A stretch of 64,000 bases of DNA from Gossypium raimondii (taxonomy: Eukaryota > Streptophyta > Magnoliopsida > Malvales > Malvaceae), in contig NC_068569.1 in assembly GCF_025698545.1 (NCBI RefSeq), forward strand, positions 3,534,001 to 3,598,000. The letters are read 5' to 3'. Below are positions 24,114 to 39,976 of this stretch, piece after piece. The position numbers were made by a program, and so were the translations under genes. The notes under the pieces were generated by a model. The model had not been told where the DNA came from, searched no databases, and worked only from the letters and a program-made list of their open reading frames with translations. The first letter of the stretch is position 1. Each line of letters begins with the position of its first letter.

Positions 24114-25705
24114 TTAATTTATACGAGTTAATTATGTTTTTTGGTATGAAGTGGGTTTATTGGAAGTAGTATATTAATTGGACGAACCCCCGAGCATCCG
24201 TACAACAACCATGAATGATAAAAAAACATAGTAAATTAAAAGTTTAATGGATGTAAATAAAAAATTAGGGGCCTAAATGAGATATTACTATAGTTTAAGG
24301 ACTCTTATTGTCATTAAACCTTTAATTTTCGCTAAGCACAATTTTATAGTTTCAACATGGAGAAATTGCAAGAATCAAATGCACTTAAGAAACTTTATCG
24401 GTTTGGGCCGGACTAGAACGGTTTGTTTATACAATTCAAGATGTCCAGATTCCAGAATTTTTGTAGAAGAGGGAGGGAGAGTGTTTCCCGCACGAAAATT
24501 GCCGCGATGTGGGGGACGATTAATGGTGCGATGAGAAAATAAATGTTCCTAAATCCATTAATCTAGAATACTCGAAAGACGAAAGACGACGAGGAGTTAC
24601 AGATTGAAGAAGTCGAAAGTCTTCTTGAATCGTCCAATGATGATCGTGAGGCTACGTAACGACCGTAACCATAATTAATCGCGGCACTCGATTCGTCGTT
24701 AATCGTTGCTTTTAGAATTTATCGCCGTTCTATCACAGTGTTCATATATATACTTTTTCAGACTAGTGTTCTTGAAATTTCGATTTGTCAGCATCACTAT
24801 GTCTTTGCTAATTTTTATTTCATTCTTAAAACATCCAGTCTTTTAGTAATAATTGTTGGAAGCTATTTATTCTAAATTAAAGCACTTTGAGATTTGTTTC
24901 AGGTGTTCTATTGGTTTGTAACTTTATTGTCCATATTGTAGTGGCGTTGCTTCAACTGATATTTGACTTCCTTACATTCATATCTCGGCGGTAATCATGA
25001 GTAGTATATTTTCATCATATTATTTACTTCCGTGATCGTACCTGAGAAATAATTGACAAAGGAGCGCATATAGTTTATATTCATTATCTTGCATTTCTTC
25101 TCGTAAATCATTCTTGCGCCGTATAACCATGAACAATCCACAAACTGTGCATCCTCTGAAGCCCTAATGGGATGCCTTTTTACTGCCACAGATACGAAGC
25201 TGAAGCCTAACTCGTTTTGGGGTATAAGGATGAGTTTTCAAGTTGTGTTCTCAACTCAATTCTGTCCTAAATTTTTCACATGCAAAATCAGAGAATGGTT
25301 ATATAACTTGGGAGCAATATCTTTTTTGGCATCCAGCCGTTGATAAAATGGTAAGTTAAAATTTGATGTTGTTGTTTCTCACGTTCTAAGTAAACCCATT
25401 CACTGTAAATAAGCCAACTTGAAATATCGGTAGCTTGCCATATCCCCCCCCCCCCCCAAAAAAAAAACTTAACATTTAATTTTTTGTGATGTTGGACTAT
25501 CCATAATAAAATAAATTAATTAAAAAAATTTGTCAATGAAAAAAATATGCAAATTAATAAGTAAATTAGAAGGTATTTATCACTTCAAGTTAAATTTTTA
25601 TTTTTTAAAATTTTAAAAATTCAGTACTTATTGTTTTTAGTATCATTAATAATAGAAAAAGAGACAATAATCCAAGTACATAGAACAACAAGTAAACCAA
25701 AAAGG
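24114..25705. other. Spacer, no gene supported
   Basis: A GC-richer patch lies at 24400-24720, with open frames that I do not recognise. The minus frame 24995-25189 (MAVKRHPIRASEDAQFVDCS...) is codon-like at its start but has no partner exons. A run of 14 C followed by 9 A lies at 25444-25466. Confidence 0.4.
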
Positions 25706-26278
25706 TGTAACATCCCGTTTTTTTAGTAGTGTCGAAAACAGTGATTTCGAGGCCACTATTTAATATTTACGAGTCAAATGTGATTTTTAAAAAGGTTTTT
25801 GATTTGATAATTTATGTTATATAAGTGATTTATTAAGTTCAAGTGGTTTTAGAAAATAAAGTATCGTGACCTTGTTTTTATAAACTGAGCCGTAAATATT
25901 TTTATAAATATTTATGGAGTGCCATTAAGGTGGTATTAAAGTTTCGTTAAGAACTTTTAACGTTTCGATGGTTAATTAATTAAAAAGGATCAAATTAAAA
26001 AAGTGCATTCCCGGGACTCCATTCCCGTAAACCGGACTCGTAAATATTTTTAATAAATATTTACGAAGCTAGTTGTGTAGTTAATTAGGTTTCGATTAAG
26101 TGAATTTGCTTGAATTAAAAGTAATTAGGTATAAGGACTAAATTGCATATAAGGTGAAAGATGAATTATAGATTAAAGAAAAATTAAAGGGACTAAAGGA
26201 ACAATTATGCTATTGTTTTTAATGATGCGGCATAAGATAAGATATTTATAAATTTAATATATATTATATTATATTATA

Positions 26279-26385
26279 ATAAAACAAAAGAAATAAAGAA
26301 TAAATAAATAGATAGATAAATAGATAAAACAGAAAGAAAAAGAAAGAAAGAAAGAAAAGGAAAAGGAAAGAAAGGAAGGAGAAAG
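26279..26385. repeat. Purine-rich GATA/GAAAG microsatellite
   Basis: AATAAATA, GATAGATA and GAAAGAAAG runs follow each other without interruption inside the solo LTR, so one strand is nearly pure purine for over 100 bases. Confidence 0.75.
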
Positions 26386-27239
26386 CCATTGCCTTAGGAG
26401 CTTCAACTGTTCAAAGTTTAATTGGTTAGTCAATTCAGTTTTTTTTAATTTTTATATTTTTAGAATCTCGGTATTAAATACTATCTCGACCCATGTCAAA
26501 ATTTTAGAAATTATTGAGTTTTTAAATGTTGTTAATGTTGAATAACTTTAGTATTAGGGATTAAATTGATGGATTTTTAAGTTAGAAGTGAAAAAGATTG
26601 AATTATAGAATAAATTGTAAATTTTGAGTAATAGGGACTAAATTGTGAAAATTTTTAATTTTAGGGATTTAAGTGCAATTAGAGAGTTAAATCTAGTTTA
26701 AAGTGAAATTGAATGAAAATATAGAATTGATTGTGAAGAAATAAAATTAGACTCGGTTTAGAGACTAAATTGGAATTTAGACAAATGTTGAGTAAAAATT
26801 GAAATATGCAATATGAAATTGAATTGAATTGTATTGATGAATTTTAATTATTTTAATTCCGTAGCTAATGTCGTACCGGAATCCTCGACTAAAAAGGGGA
26901 AAGATAAAGTCGACGAGGAATAGCTCGGAATTTCTGGTTTGTATTTCTATAATCTGAATTTAGTTGTTAATTGTTATAATTCAATTTAATGTATATGGTA
27001 AGTGTTGAGGTGAGAATTATTGTGTTTTGCAATTGAAACGAATTGATTTAGTATCTAATGAATTTATTGAATTTATATTGATTGAATTGGTATATATATT
27101 GAATATATTGATTATTTGAATTGAAATGAATATTGGTTGTATTTGAAAAGTGAATTGAAACACTAGTAACTGCATCGGGCTAAGTCAGATATATAGATGG
27201 CATGCCATAGGATTGGAAGAGTTAAGGGATTTCTTCAAC

Positions 27240-27395
27240 TTCAAGTCGATGAGACACTGGGTGTCAATTTACTGCTTCAGATTAATTCAATGAGGCACTG
27301 GGTGCCAATTTACTTAAGTTTAACCGATAATACACTAGGTGTCAAATTACTACTTTGAATTATCCGATGAGGCATTGGGTGCCAAACTGATGTGT
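27240..27395. repeat. Four degenerate CACTGGGTGCCAATTTACT units in the LTR
   Basis: Copies read GAGACACTGGGTGTCAATTT, GAGGCACTGGGTGCCAATTT, AATACACTAGGTGTCAAATT and GAGGCATTGGGTGCCAAACT, spaced about 45-55 bp. They contain short palindromes (GGCACTGGGTGCC). Such arrays are common in this class of LTR and may be regulatory or structural; their function is unknown. Confidence 0.7.
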
Positions 27396-27549
27396 TTTGG
27401 TATGTTTATAATTCAGATTAAAATGATGCTTTAATGACTTGTTTTGATGATATAAAATGTTTGAAATTTCTGTCTGTTTGATCTATATACTCCGGTAATG
27501 CTCTGTAACCCAGTTCCGGCGAAAAATACAGGTTGGGCCGGGTGTTACA

Positions 27550-28004
27550 CTACAGCCTTTATAGAAGGAAAATAAAGCTTAATTTTTTCAACATTTTTTC
27601 AGTCTTCAATTTTTGAGTTTATCAAACAATTATTCAATCTAAGCCTCAATTAATGTTTTATAAATATAATTTTTACTTTTTTTTGTTTCACTTAGGCTGT
27701 CATGCCATAATCATTGTCTCAATTTTGTAATATATCAAAAATATATATAATGTTTAATATATGTACTGTAATAGATAATAGATAATGGACTGAATGCTTC
27801 CAAATATAGAAGACTAAATGTTATTATTCTCTTTTGAACAAAATGAAAATTATAAACCAAATAAAAGATAAATCAATAATTCCTACAGGAATCTCGAGAA
27901 CTAGAGAGAATATAAAACTTGGGGGGGGGGGGAATAAAGGAAAATTGGAGATAACACAAAACTGGGTTAAATGCTAAAATAATATAAAACACTGCTACAA
28001 AATT
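27550..28004. other. Spacer and probable NADP-ME 3' untranslated region
   Basis: AT-rich sequence with a run of 12 G at 27921-27932. The last 100 bases or so are probably the 3' end of the malic enzyme transcript. No gene is seen. Confidence 0.5.
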
Positions 28005-31634
<3,630 letters not shown>

Positions 31635-34379
31635 TGTTGTAAGAAAAACAACCTTTTGCCTTGATGGTCAAATAAAACAAAAGCCAACCCTTTTTTTATT
31701 GGCAGAGTAAAACAAATTTCTTTTCTTTTTTTTAAATTAATTTTGTTTAAAGGAAAAGGACAAAGCCATAAAAGAACTAACTTGCAATGTGGGAAAAAAT
31801 TAATGATTAAATAAATAAAAGCTGTTAATTGTTAGCAATGATGGGTTCCTTGAAAGCAACCTGTTAGCAAGGAGGGGAACATGGGAAACGACTGACTGCT
31901 ATGAAAATGAAACGCAGTATATTTCTGACGTTTTCCCAGTGTACGAGAGAAAAAGTAAAAGCTTTAAATATTTCTCTTTCTTTTTTTGCTAATTACTTTT
32001 TCCTGTTGTTTTCCGCGATTGTAGAGAGAGGACGCTACGCTATTCTCTCGTTCGGCTTCTAAGACTAATATGGCTGTTTTCTCGCAAGTTAGTTTTTTTT
32101 TTCTAAAATTTTATTAAACCCAAAAAGAGTAAACAGATCTAACAGTCAGCGATAAAACAGTTCTTATTCACAATTACCTAAAACTCCACACCCTAGACAG
32201 TCACCTACACCATATCACCAATAAAATACCCGGGATTCTTAAAACAAACTATCACGAAAAACAAATTTCTTGAAACAAAAACGAACCCCGCACCTTCCAC
32301 CATTGAGCAGCAAAATGAGATCAAATGCACAAGAACAAGTTACAAACTCCAAAAAACCCTCAAGCCTGTAGACGACCATTGCTAAAAGAAGTTTACTCCT
32401 ATTAGCCAGCTTGAATGAGACTATGAAACACATTGTCTTTGCTTGGAGAAAATAAGAATCCATGAATTTCCTGTCACTCCCGATGAGACTCCCACTCCGG
32501 GTTCAGTCCTCTCGTTGAAACCAAGCATCCTGATGAAAGTGAAGGACTCCAAGGATAGCGCTGCCTTTCCAAGACATAAAAATTGAATTCGTTCTCGAAA
32601 GTATGAATGACTTCATTAGAAGGAATGGTAAGAAGACAACCATATCACCAATAAAAGACTTGAAACCACACTTGCAAGTAACCGGAAAAGCCGCAAAAGA
32701 CACCAATTTGAAACAATACCATTGCACTCACACGCACCAAAACACCCAAAGACTGAAAACATCCGCAAAAACCATCAAGCATCCTAAGAGACAGGTCGTT
32801 AGCACCACAAGAGTTCCAACATAAACCCAATGGTGCGAAATTAATCTTTTACCAGTGTAACAAAAATATATATATATGTGACCATATTTGAATCTTATTT
32901 GTGAAATTAATTTGTATCAAATACTAATCCTATTATAAATCATGTATATGAAAACCAAAAAAATAGGTATTAAGTCATAGCTTTCAACCTCCAACCATTG
33001 CAGCAGATAAAAACAAACACACTGCTAAAGATGCACACCAAAAATTGTCGCACCATTAAGGATGCACATTGTCTTGTCTAAATTATCAACTAAGAACAAA
33101 AGGAATTAGTCAATCCACATACTTCCTTAAGCATTAGATTAACATTCCAAAATCAGGTATAATCTTAAGTATTTTTTACTATTCTCATGATCGTCTACGT
33201 TTAGCTGTTACTCTACTCTTTTCTATCTAATATGCGGACTTCGACACCACATAACTTACTTTCCTCTCATTCTCACGTCCAAAACAAATCTCATGCAACA
33301 CGTAACCTCATGCAAGTAGTGTTTTATTTCAAGCACTATGAAAAAACAAGTGTTTAAGAGTATTCTTAATTTTAATAATTGTAATAATATATTTGTTTAA
33401 CATATGAAATGTGACAACATTTAATAATTATCGTGTTTAACAAATTAATAACAATAAATATTTTAATTAAATTTTAAAAATACCCTAAGAACCTAATGTG
33501 AAATCTGTGAGAGATGCCATGCAAAAATCTAATCCTTAAATTTGTTGCATGCAGTGAAGTTTAAAACTTTTGCTTATATAGCAACAGTCACACGATTAAC
33601 ATTATTTAATTTCGTTTTTTTTATCAGTATCATCTATTTTTGTTAAAAATTATGAAACTGAAAATGTTTATTTTTTTAATAGAAACAAATTATATAAAAA
33701 AAAATTCAATGATATATAATTATGGACCAAGGCCCAAATAAAAAGAACTCAAGCCAATTGAAATTTTGAGTTGGAAAACTGAGGCGGATCCGAAGTCTTG
33801 ATTTATTATTCTCCATAAGTAACTTGATTTATCATTAAAATAAAAACAGAATTTTAGTTTTTTTAATTATATTTTATTGATATTTATATATTTTAATTTT
33901 TATAGAAAAAAACTCAACAGAAATTAAATTACAATAATTTTATATATATCAACACTATTAAAATTATCTTCAACTAATCGATAAAGTTCATTAAGAGATT
34001 ATGCAAACTTATAAACATCAAATCAAATACTGTGAAAATCCTATTGCCACCAATTCATTGGCAACTTCGTTTTATGGCTCCCACAAATACATGTATTGTA
34101 GATAACTTCGATCTCTTATTAAAAATTATATTTTAACTCTCTTAAAATCTATAAAATTTGATGATAATACATGAAAATTATAATTTGACCTAAAAATAAT
34201 AAAATTTTCATTTAATCTTTTTAAAACTATAAAAATATATAGTAATATAATAATGAAATTACATTTTATTTCAAATATATATAACTTTAATTTTTTATTT
34301 TTTATTTTACTTCCCTTGATTATTTGTTTTTAATAGAAAAGAAGACAAATTAATTCTAGCAGAACTTGAATTGCAGGCG
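31635..34379. other. Malic enzyme upstream region and repeat-like spacer
   Basis: 31635 to about 32080 is the likely 5' leader and promoter of the malic enzyme gene. From 32092 an oligo-T run begins and is followed to about 32830 by a stretch richer in GC than its surroundings (listed separately as a possible retroposon). 32830-34379 is AT-rich with no supported gene. Confidence 0.45.
32092..32830 (-). mobile_element. Possible retroposon relic with oligo-A end
   Basis: On the minus strand this block ends in an A-rich tail (T run at 32092-32102 on plus). It has a base composition unlike the AT-rich flanks, and overlapping minus frames are open without any recognised domain. That fits a non-LTR derived, non-coding retroposon or the untranslated end of a LINE. 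No target duplication was found, so the call is weak. Confidence 0.25.
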
Positions 34380-36860
34380 GCATCATTCGAACCAAACAAA
34401 GCCAAGAGGTTGTTTAAAACCCGACTTAGCCATAAAATCTGCACAGTTTGCCTCGCGTTTAATATGCACTATGTTCAGTTCCCACGGCCAGGAGGAGCAA
34501 AGTTTAATTTGCCGAATCAGTGGAATACCATGAAGCTGTAAATTCGAGTCCTTCAACAGCTTAACCACTGATGCATTGTCGCACTCAATAATCACTCGAC
34601 GCAGCCCTTTTGCCACGCCACTCGTAACCCGTCAAGAACTTCCCACAACTCAGCTTGCAGTGGAGAGCATATTCCAATCAAGCGATTAAAACCACATATC
34701 CAATTCCCATTGCTATCTCGAACAAGGCCTCCAGCCGAGGCTACCCCTATGGTGGTTATGACCGCTCCATCAACATTAATCTTATACCAACCAATCGGAG
34801 GAGCCTTCCAAATAATTGGCACATCCTTTACCACCATCTGCCGGGTAGTCAACTGTTTATTAGATTTAATACTAACCGCCCAGCTTCAAGCTTGAGAAGC
34901 TATAGTATCCCAACTATTCTGCCAAGACACATCAGAAGGGTCCCATGTTGCATTCGTCGTCATTTTATAACTCGAAGCCGTAATACGCAATAGAGTTGAT
35001 TGATCAAAAACCTGTCTCAGAAAGTCCCAATCCCAGTCCCCATTATCAGTCACCATCTGATTAGCTATCACCCCCTCATCGGTACTGATAAAATTCGTAC
35101 AATAGTCCCTCAACGGACCCAAGTCAAAGAATTCATCTGTCAAGCCAAAGTCGAACCTACTCACCATCGCCAATGGACCATAAGAGGTTCTCAAGAACTA
35201 TTGGCCAAATCTTAGACAAGGAACGCCAGAAGGAAGAACGGTTAGCCTTGTCAATTCTTATGGGGCAACTGTCCTTGATCATATATTTGCTCCGAACCAC
35301 TTGCACCCAAAATGCTTTCGTACCCATTTTCAGAAGCATTGCCTTATTATGTTCAACTAATCTCCGTAGTCCGAGGCCATCACTATTGAGCGGTCTGACA
35401 ACAGGATTTTCAATCAACAAGAGCTATCTTTTTAGGCCCCCAAATAAAACATCTCACTAACTTCTCAATTTCTTTACAAATCCAATCGAAACTAAGGTTG
35501 CCTGCATAAAGTAATTTGAGATAGCAAGCAAAACCGAATTAGCGAGACTGATTCGCCCTGCCGTAGAGAAAAGGTTAGCATCCCACCCATTCAAACGGCT
35601 CTTAACCTTATCAACTATAAACTGGTAAGTGGAGCAAGTAACCCTTTTATGAAGCAAAGGAAACACCCAGATAAAAATCCAAGTTGTCAAATTTCCTAAA
35701 ACCTTCGCAGCTTGTAATTTGATCGGACAAGTTGTTCTCCCCATTAGCTGAAAAGAAGATACTCGACTTTAGACCATTCACCTTATGCTCGGAAAACTTA
35801 CAAAAAAATTTCAAAATGTTCTTACTCAAAGTAGCTTCATTCAAATTCGCTCTTGAGAAAAGTATGAGATCGTCAAAAAAAATAGCTGCGAAATGATAGC
35901 CCCCTACGATCAAGCCGAATCGGATCCCATTCCCTTGCCTCTATAGTCGAAGTGATACTATGCCCAAGTTTCTCCGTACTTACGATGAATAGATAAGGGG
36001 ATAAAAGGATCCCCTTGGCGGATCCCACGAGTAGGCTGGAATTCGTCCGTCAAACCCCTATTCCTCAATATTTCAACCAAATAAGTTATACAACGCATAA
36101 TTAATTGAATAAGCTAAGGCCACATTTTCGCTTCAATCAAAGTATCTTCAATAAATTCTCATCCAACCCTATTGCACGCCTTTTCTAAATTAATTTTGAT
36201 AACCATCCAATTAATCTTGTCTTTCTTTCTGTCCATAATTTTCTGTGCAATAATAATATTGTTCTTACCACAAAGTTAGCTTGACTCTGAATATAATTGG
36301 TCTAAACTAATTCATAATTAATTTAGTCACAATTTTGCACAATTTAGTAAAGAGATTGATAGGACAAGTTTGAAAGAAGTAATCTCTTTGTTGAGACTTC
36401 CCAATTAAGACTACCCTAAAATATTTTCTTAAAGAGTTAATCAGTCATCCTAAAAATAGAAAGTCCTACGTTGAGAAAAACGTGCTTAAAATCCATCTAC
36501 TCCGAGAGCCTTTCATGGAGTCATTCCGAACAAGGTCTATTTCACTTCTTCATACTCCATATGACAAGTTAATTGTTTAACCTCTAACTCACTTAGGAGA
36601 GGAAATTTATAATGAAGCGGATACAGATTCTTGAAGAAAATAATAGCATTATTCATAATGGATTACTCATCATAACACTATTTTATATTAAATAAATTGA
36701 TACCATTCTCCTTCCAAAAGCGAATCTGTCTCCACAAGATTTCCTGGTGGCCAAGGACCTTCTCAAATTCAGCTTGAAAATTAGCTTCCAATTCAAGAAG
36801 CCGATTTATCTTACAATGACCCGCTTCTTACAGCTAGTAATACGGTCAAAAACCGATGGA
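34380..36860 (-). mobile_element. Degenerate LINE (non-LTR retrotransposon) remnant
   Basis: Minus-strand pieces in LINE order, from high to low coordinates. 36830-36720: RINRLLELEANFQAEFEKVL and EILWRQIRFWKENG (linker before RT). About 36530: ALGVDGF (RT start). About 36230-36130: MVIKINLEKACNRVG, the decayed IKIDLEKAYDRV block. About 36060-35950: GIRQGDPF (RT GIRQGDPLSPYLF block). 35913-35647: FFDDLILFSRAN, with FFDD in place of the catalytic FADD/YADD form. 35744-35457: VKSRLNGWDANLFSTAGRIS. 35420-35157: post-RT segment. 34852-34380: an RNase H-like domain with WYKINVDGA, GGLVRDSNGNW, QAELWEVLDGLRVAW, IIECDN and REANCADFMA. Frameshifts, stops and missing pieces show it is dead. The plant L1/RNH clade is the likely source. 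Confidence 0.85.
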
Positions 36861-37323
36861 TACCAAGCCTTAAAAAATAAACCAATCACATTTTCTAAAA
36901 AGAATCAATAAAATAATACATCATATAATGATTAAATTTAGATAAAAACATTATCTTGGTAACCAGGTGTATGGCAAAACAGAGCTTCTGATCTACTACT
37001 ACGCAGCAAAGGCCAAAACCAAAAGTGTTGAGCCTTTCCTCTCCAAAGCAAAAAAGGAGTAAACAAAATATTTATAAATAAATAAATAAAATTGAATCAA
37101 AAACTCGAATGGCGCTTAAACTGGCATTCTCTCTTCTTTCATCAACTCACAGTCTGTGAAAACTTCAAACACTTCCGGCATTAGGGTTTTTCCGGTTTAT
37201 ATAAATTCAGGGCTTCCTTAATCCCCCCAAACTTTCCTGAGTGGCCGCCATTTTATAGAGGGAAGAGGCCTTCAAAGTTTCATTCTTTTTTCATTAAAAA
37301 AAATCTAGTTTACGAGTGGTTTG
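36861..37323. other. SHH1 upstream region
   Basis: Short AT-rich stretch, then the likely promoter and leader of the plus-strand SHH1 gene. TTTATATAAATTC near 37197 is a TATA-like site about 125 bp above the start codon. No other gene is seen. Confidence 0.45.
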
Positions 37324-39976
37324 ATGGATCGTCTACGCCCAAGACAGAGGGAGAGACTGGTCTTCTCTGGATTTACAAAAGCTGAGGTCAGAATAAAAGG
37401 CTCTTTATTTTAAGTTTTAAGTGGCATTTCATTATCTGAATCCTTATCAGTTTTCTCCGATTCTTATTAAATGGTGTTGTTTTAGCTGTTAATTTTTTGC
37501 TTACATATTCATTGTTTTTTGCTTTTAAAGAATTATCATCGGGTTGTTGTTTTCTTGTGGTAATATGAGTAGTAGTTTCCTTATGTATGAACAGTTGAGA
37601 ATTTTAGCTCAGGTTATGGGAATAGAACAAATACGGTGTCATGAAATTTTAAATATATTATTGAAAGCTTTCTGTATTTCTTAATGTATTGTCTTTGATG
37701 TACCGTGCTGTGTTTCTGCTTCTGATCAGCGTAAGTGTATGTTTCAACGTTGTTGATCCTAAGTCTAACATTTTGCTATAAGCAAAACAATGCATTCATT
37801 ATACTAAATCTCTGTTGGGGTTCCTCATGTTTGTGCCTTCTACAAAGCTATTCTGCTATGGGATTATAAAACATATATATATGCCTATTCTGTTACCTCT
37901 TTATGTACAGATTGAGAAGATGGAGAAATTGTTAGTCGAATCAACAGAGCCGCTTCAGAGTAAGGAATTTTGTCAAAAATTTGCAAGAAGTTTTAGGTTA
38001 GTTGCATTTCATGTATTTTTCTTTATAGTTCTTCTCCCCCTCCCCTTCTTCTCTCTATCCTTTGCACCCTTTGATATTAACCAAATGAATTAGCCTGGAC
38101 TTAGATGAATGCTGTCTTTGCAGTGCATCCTCAGCTCGTGCTGGCAAACCTATTGTTAAATGGACTGAGGTCTTTCTTTACTCCATTACTTAGTATTTCT
38201 CCTCTTTTCCTTCAATATCATACTTTAGGATATCTCCTATGAATGTGATCACTTATTTCCTTATTGTTTCTCAGGTACAAAGCTGGTTTGCAGCTAGGCA
38301 GAAAGAAAGCACATCCAAAGCTCCTTCCTTCACCGATACACCCAAAGATCAGTCCCCAATACCTGAAACTTGCCCTCTACACAATGGACATCAAGGTTCT
38401 CAAAATCTTAAAGGTGTGTGTCCTATTTGGAATTTAAAAAAGGAAATGGGCAAAGTTCGGAGAGATTCAGAAATCTGGTTGTTGTAATACGGGTTTTAGT
38501 TCAATTTGCTACCTCATTTCGGGAACATGAAAGCTATTTAAACATTGAGGATATGGCTCCAGGCCTTTGTTTTAGCACAAAATGTTATATAAACTAATAG
38601 TCCACACAATCTTAAGATTTATTCTTAGTCAGTTTGGCCTATGTCACTATTATAATCACAAATTTGCACCTTTGTCTCTCTTTGAGCAACAGGCCTGACA
38701 ATTACTTTTACTTGCAAGGTAAGACTTTTACCAGTACAGGCATGAATTCACTACTGATCATATTGACTGGTGCAGAAATCTCATACGGTTTTCTTGGTCA
38801 TAGCTGCCTCTGCTTTGTGATCTAGCAACAATGACTTAGCAAATAACTATAGAACCGAACCACCTTCTATGTTCTAGAGAAAAGTATGTTCTGCCTTTGC
38901 TAACTTACCTGCCTCTTTCTGGGAATGGTTTCAGGAATGGGAGGAAAGATCCCTGATCTGTCAGAACTAAAATTCGAGGCAAAGTCATCTAAAGATGGAG
39001 CATGGTAAGTAAATGAATATATATTAATCCATTAGTAATCGTTAGGCTTTTCTACGTAGAAAAAAACAACAGTTGGAATATACTTGCATTTATTCTGTTA
39101 TGTCATGGAAGTCTTGTATTTGAACTTGCTCATATTGGACTGAGTTTATTTTGATGCACAGGTATGATGTTGATATGTTTCTCACTCACCGGTTTTTAAG
39201 TTCTGGTGAAGCTGTAAGTATCTAAATCATACTATTGCACTCACTGTATAGCTGATGCTCAACCTGAGCTAATAATTACATAGTCACAGTTGTTTTCAAA
39301 CATACTGATCCATGGAGTCAAATTCATGTGTAGGCAGTAAGTATTAACAGGGTGATTTTAGTTTAAAAGAGCAAAAAGTTCTTAAAAGAGTTTGTTATAT
39401 TCGTATTTCTAGTCATTTGATAAAATATATTGTTTGTTAAAGGAAGTTCGTGTTAGATTTGTGGGATTTGGGGCTGAAGATGATGAATGGGTTAATGTAA
39501 AAAGGGCAGTACGAGAGCGATCCATCCCATTTGAGCATTCTGAATGTAATAAGGTGACCATTGGAGATCTCGTATTGTGCTTGCAGGTGACTTATAGATA
39601 TGTACTCATTGTTCTTAAATTTGTCAATAATCTTCCAACCCATTGTTACTTAATTTGCATTTTTGGCGTGAATTTAGGAGAGAAGAGACCAATCAATTTA
39701 CTATGATGCTCATGTCGTGAAGATTGAACGGAAAACGCATGACATACGAGGTTGTAGGTGTCTCTTTTTGATCCGATATAATCATGACAACTCCGAGGTA
39801 AGCATCTTATCTTTTTGTCAACTCTTCTTTAGATACCAGCTACATCTAAAGAGTATCAAGTATTTCCTTTAAAGCTGCAGATACTGATCTTTCTAGGTTC
39901 GTTCGTTCTCTATTTTTGCCAGGAAAGAGTTCGATTGAGGAGACTATGTTATATTCCAGGCCAACAAAGTAGATAA
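37324..39976 (+). CDS. SHH1: SAWADEE homeodomain protein, SHH1 type (RdDM factor)
   Basis: Nine exons join in frame into 257 residues: 37324-37386, 37911-37996, 38124-38169, 38275-38413, 38935-39004, 39162-39213, 39443-39586, 39678-39797, 39923-39976. Residues 8-80 are a divergent homeodomain ([32 protein letters not shown] in helix 3). Residues about 125-250 are the SAWADEE domain ([50 protein letters not shown]). Cys187, His221, Cys226 and Cys228 are candidate zinc ligands. Known role: SHH1 reads H3K9 methylation with unmethylated H3K4 and recruits RNA polymerase IV for siRNA production in RNA-directed DNA methylation. The length matches Arabidopsis SHH1 (about 258) rather than the longer SHH2. 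The start is the first Met; no disruption is seen. Confidence 0.93.

Larger units (their letters stand above)
25706..27549 (-). mobile_element. Solo LTR of a Ty3/gypsy-type retrotransposon
   Basis: The 1,844-bp unit runs from TGTAACATCCCG to CCGGGTGTTACA, the inverted TG...CA ends of an LTR. Read on the minus strand it starts TGTAACACCCGGCCCAACC and continues with a CGCCGGAACTGGGTTACAGA-type block, a style familiar from Malvaceae gypsy LTRs. No gag, pol, primer-binding site or second LTR follows, so it is a solo LTR. No 5-bp target duplication is visible (AAAGG left, CTACA right). Four imperfect copies of a CACTGGGTGCCAATTTACT-like unit lie at about 27250-27390. A purine-rich GAAAG microsatellite occurs at 26279-26385. 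Confidence 0.65.
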
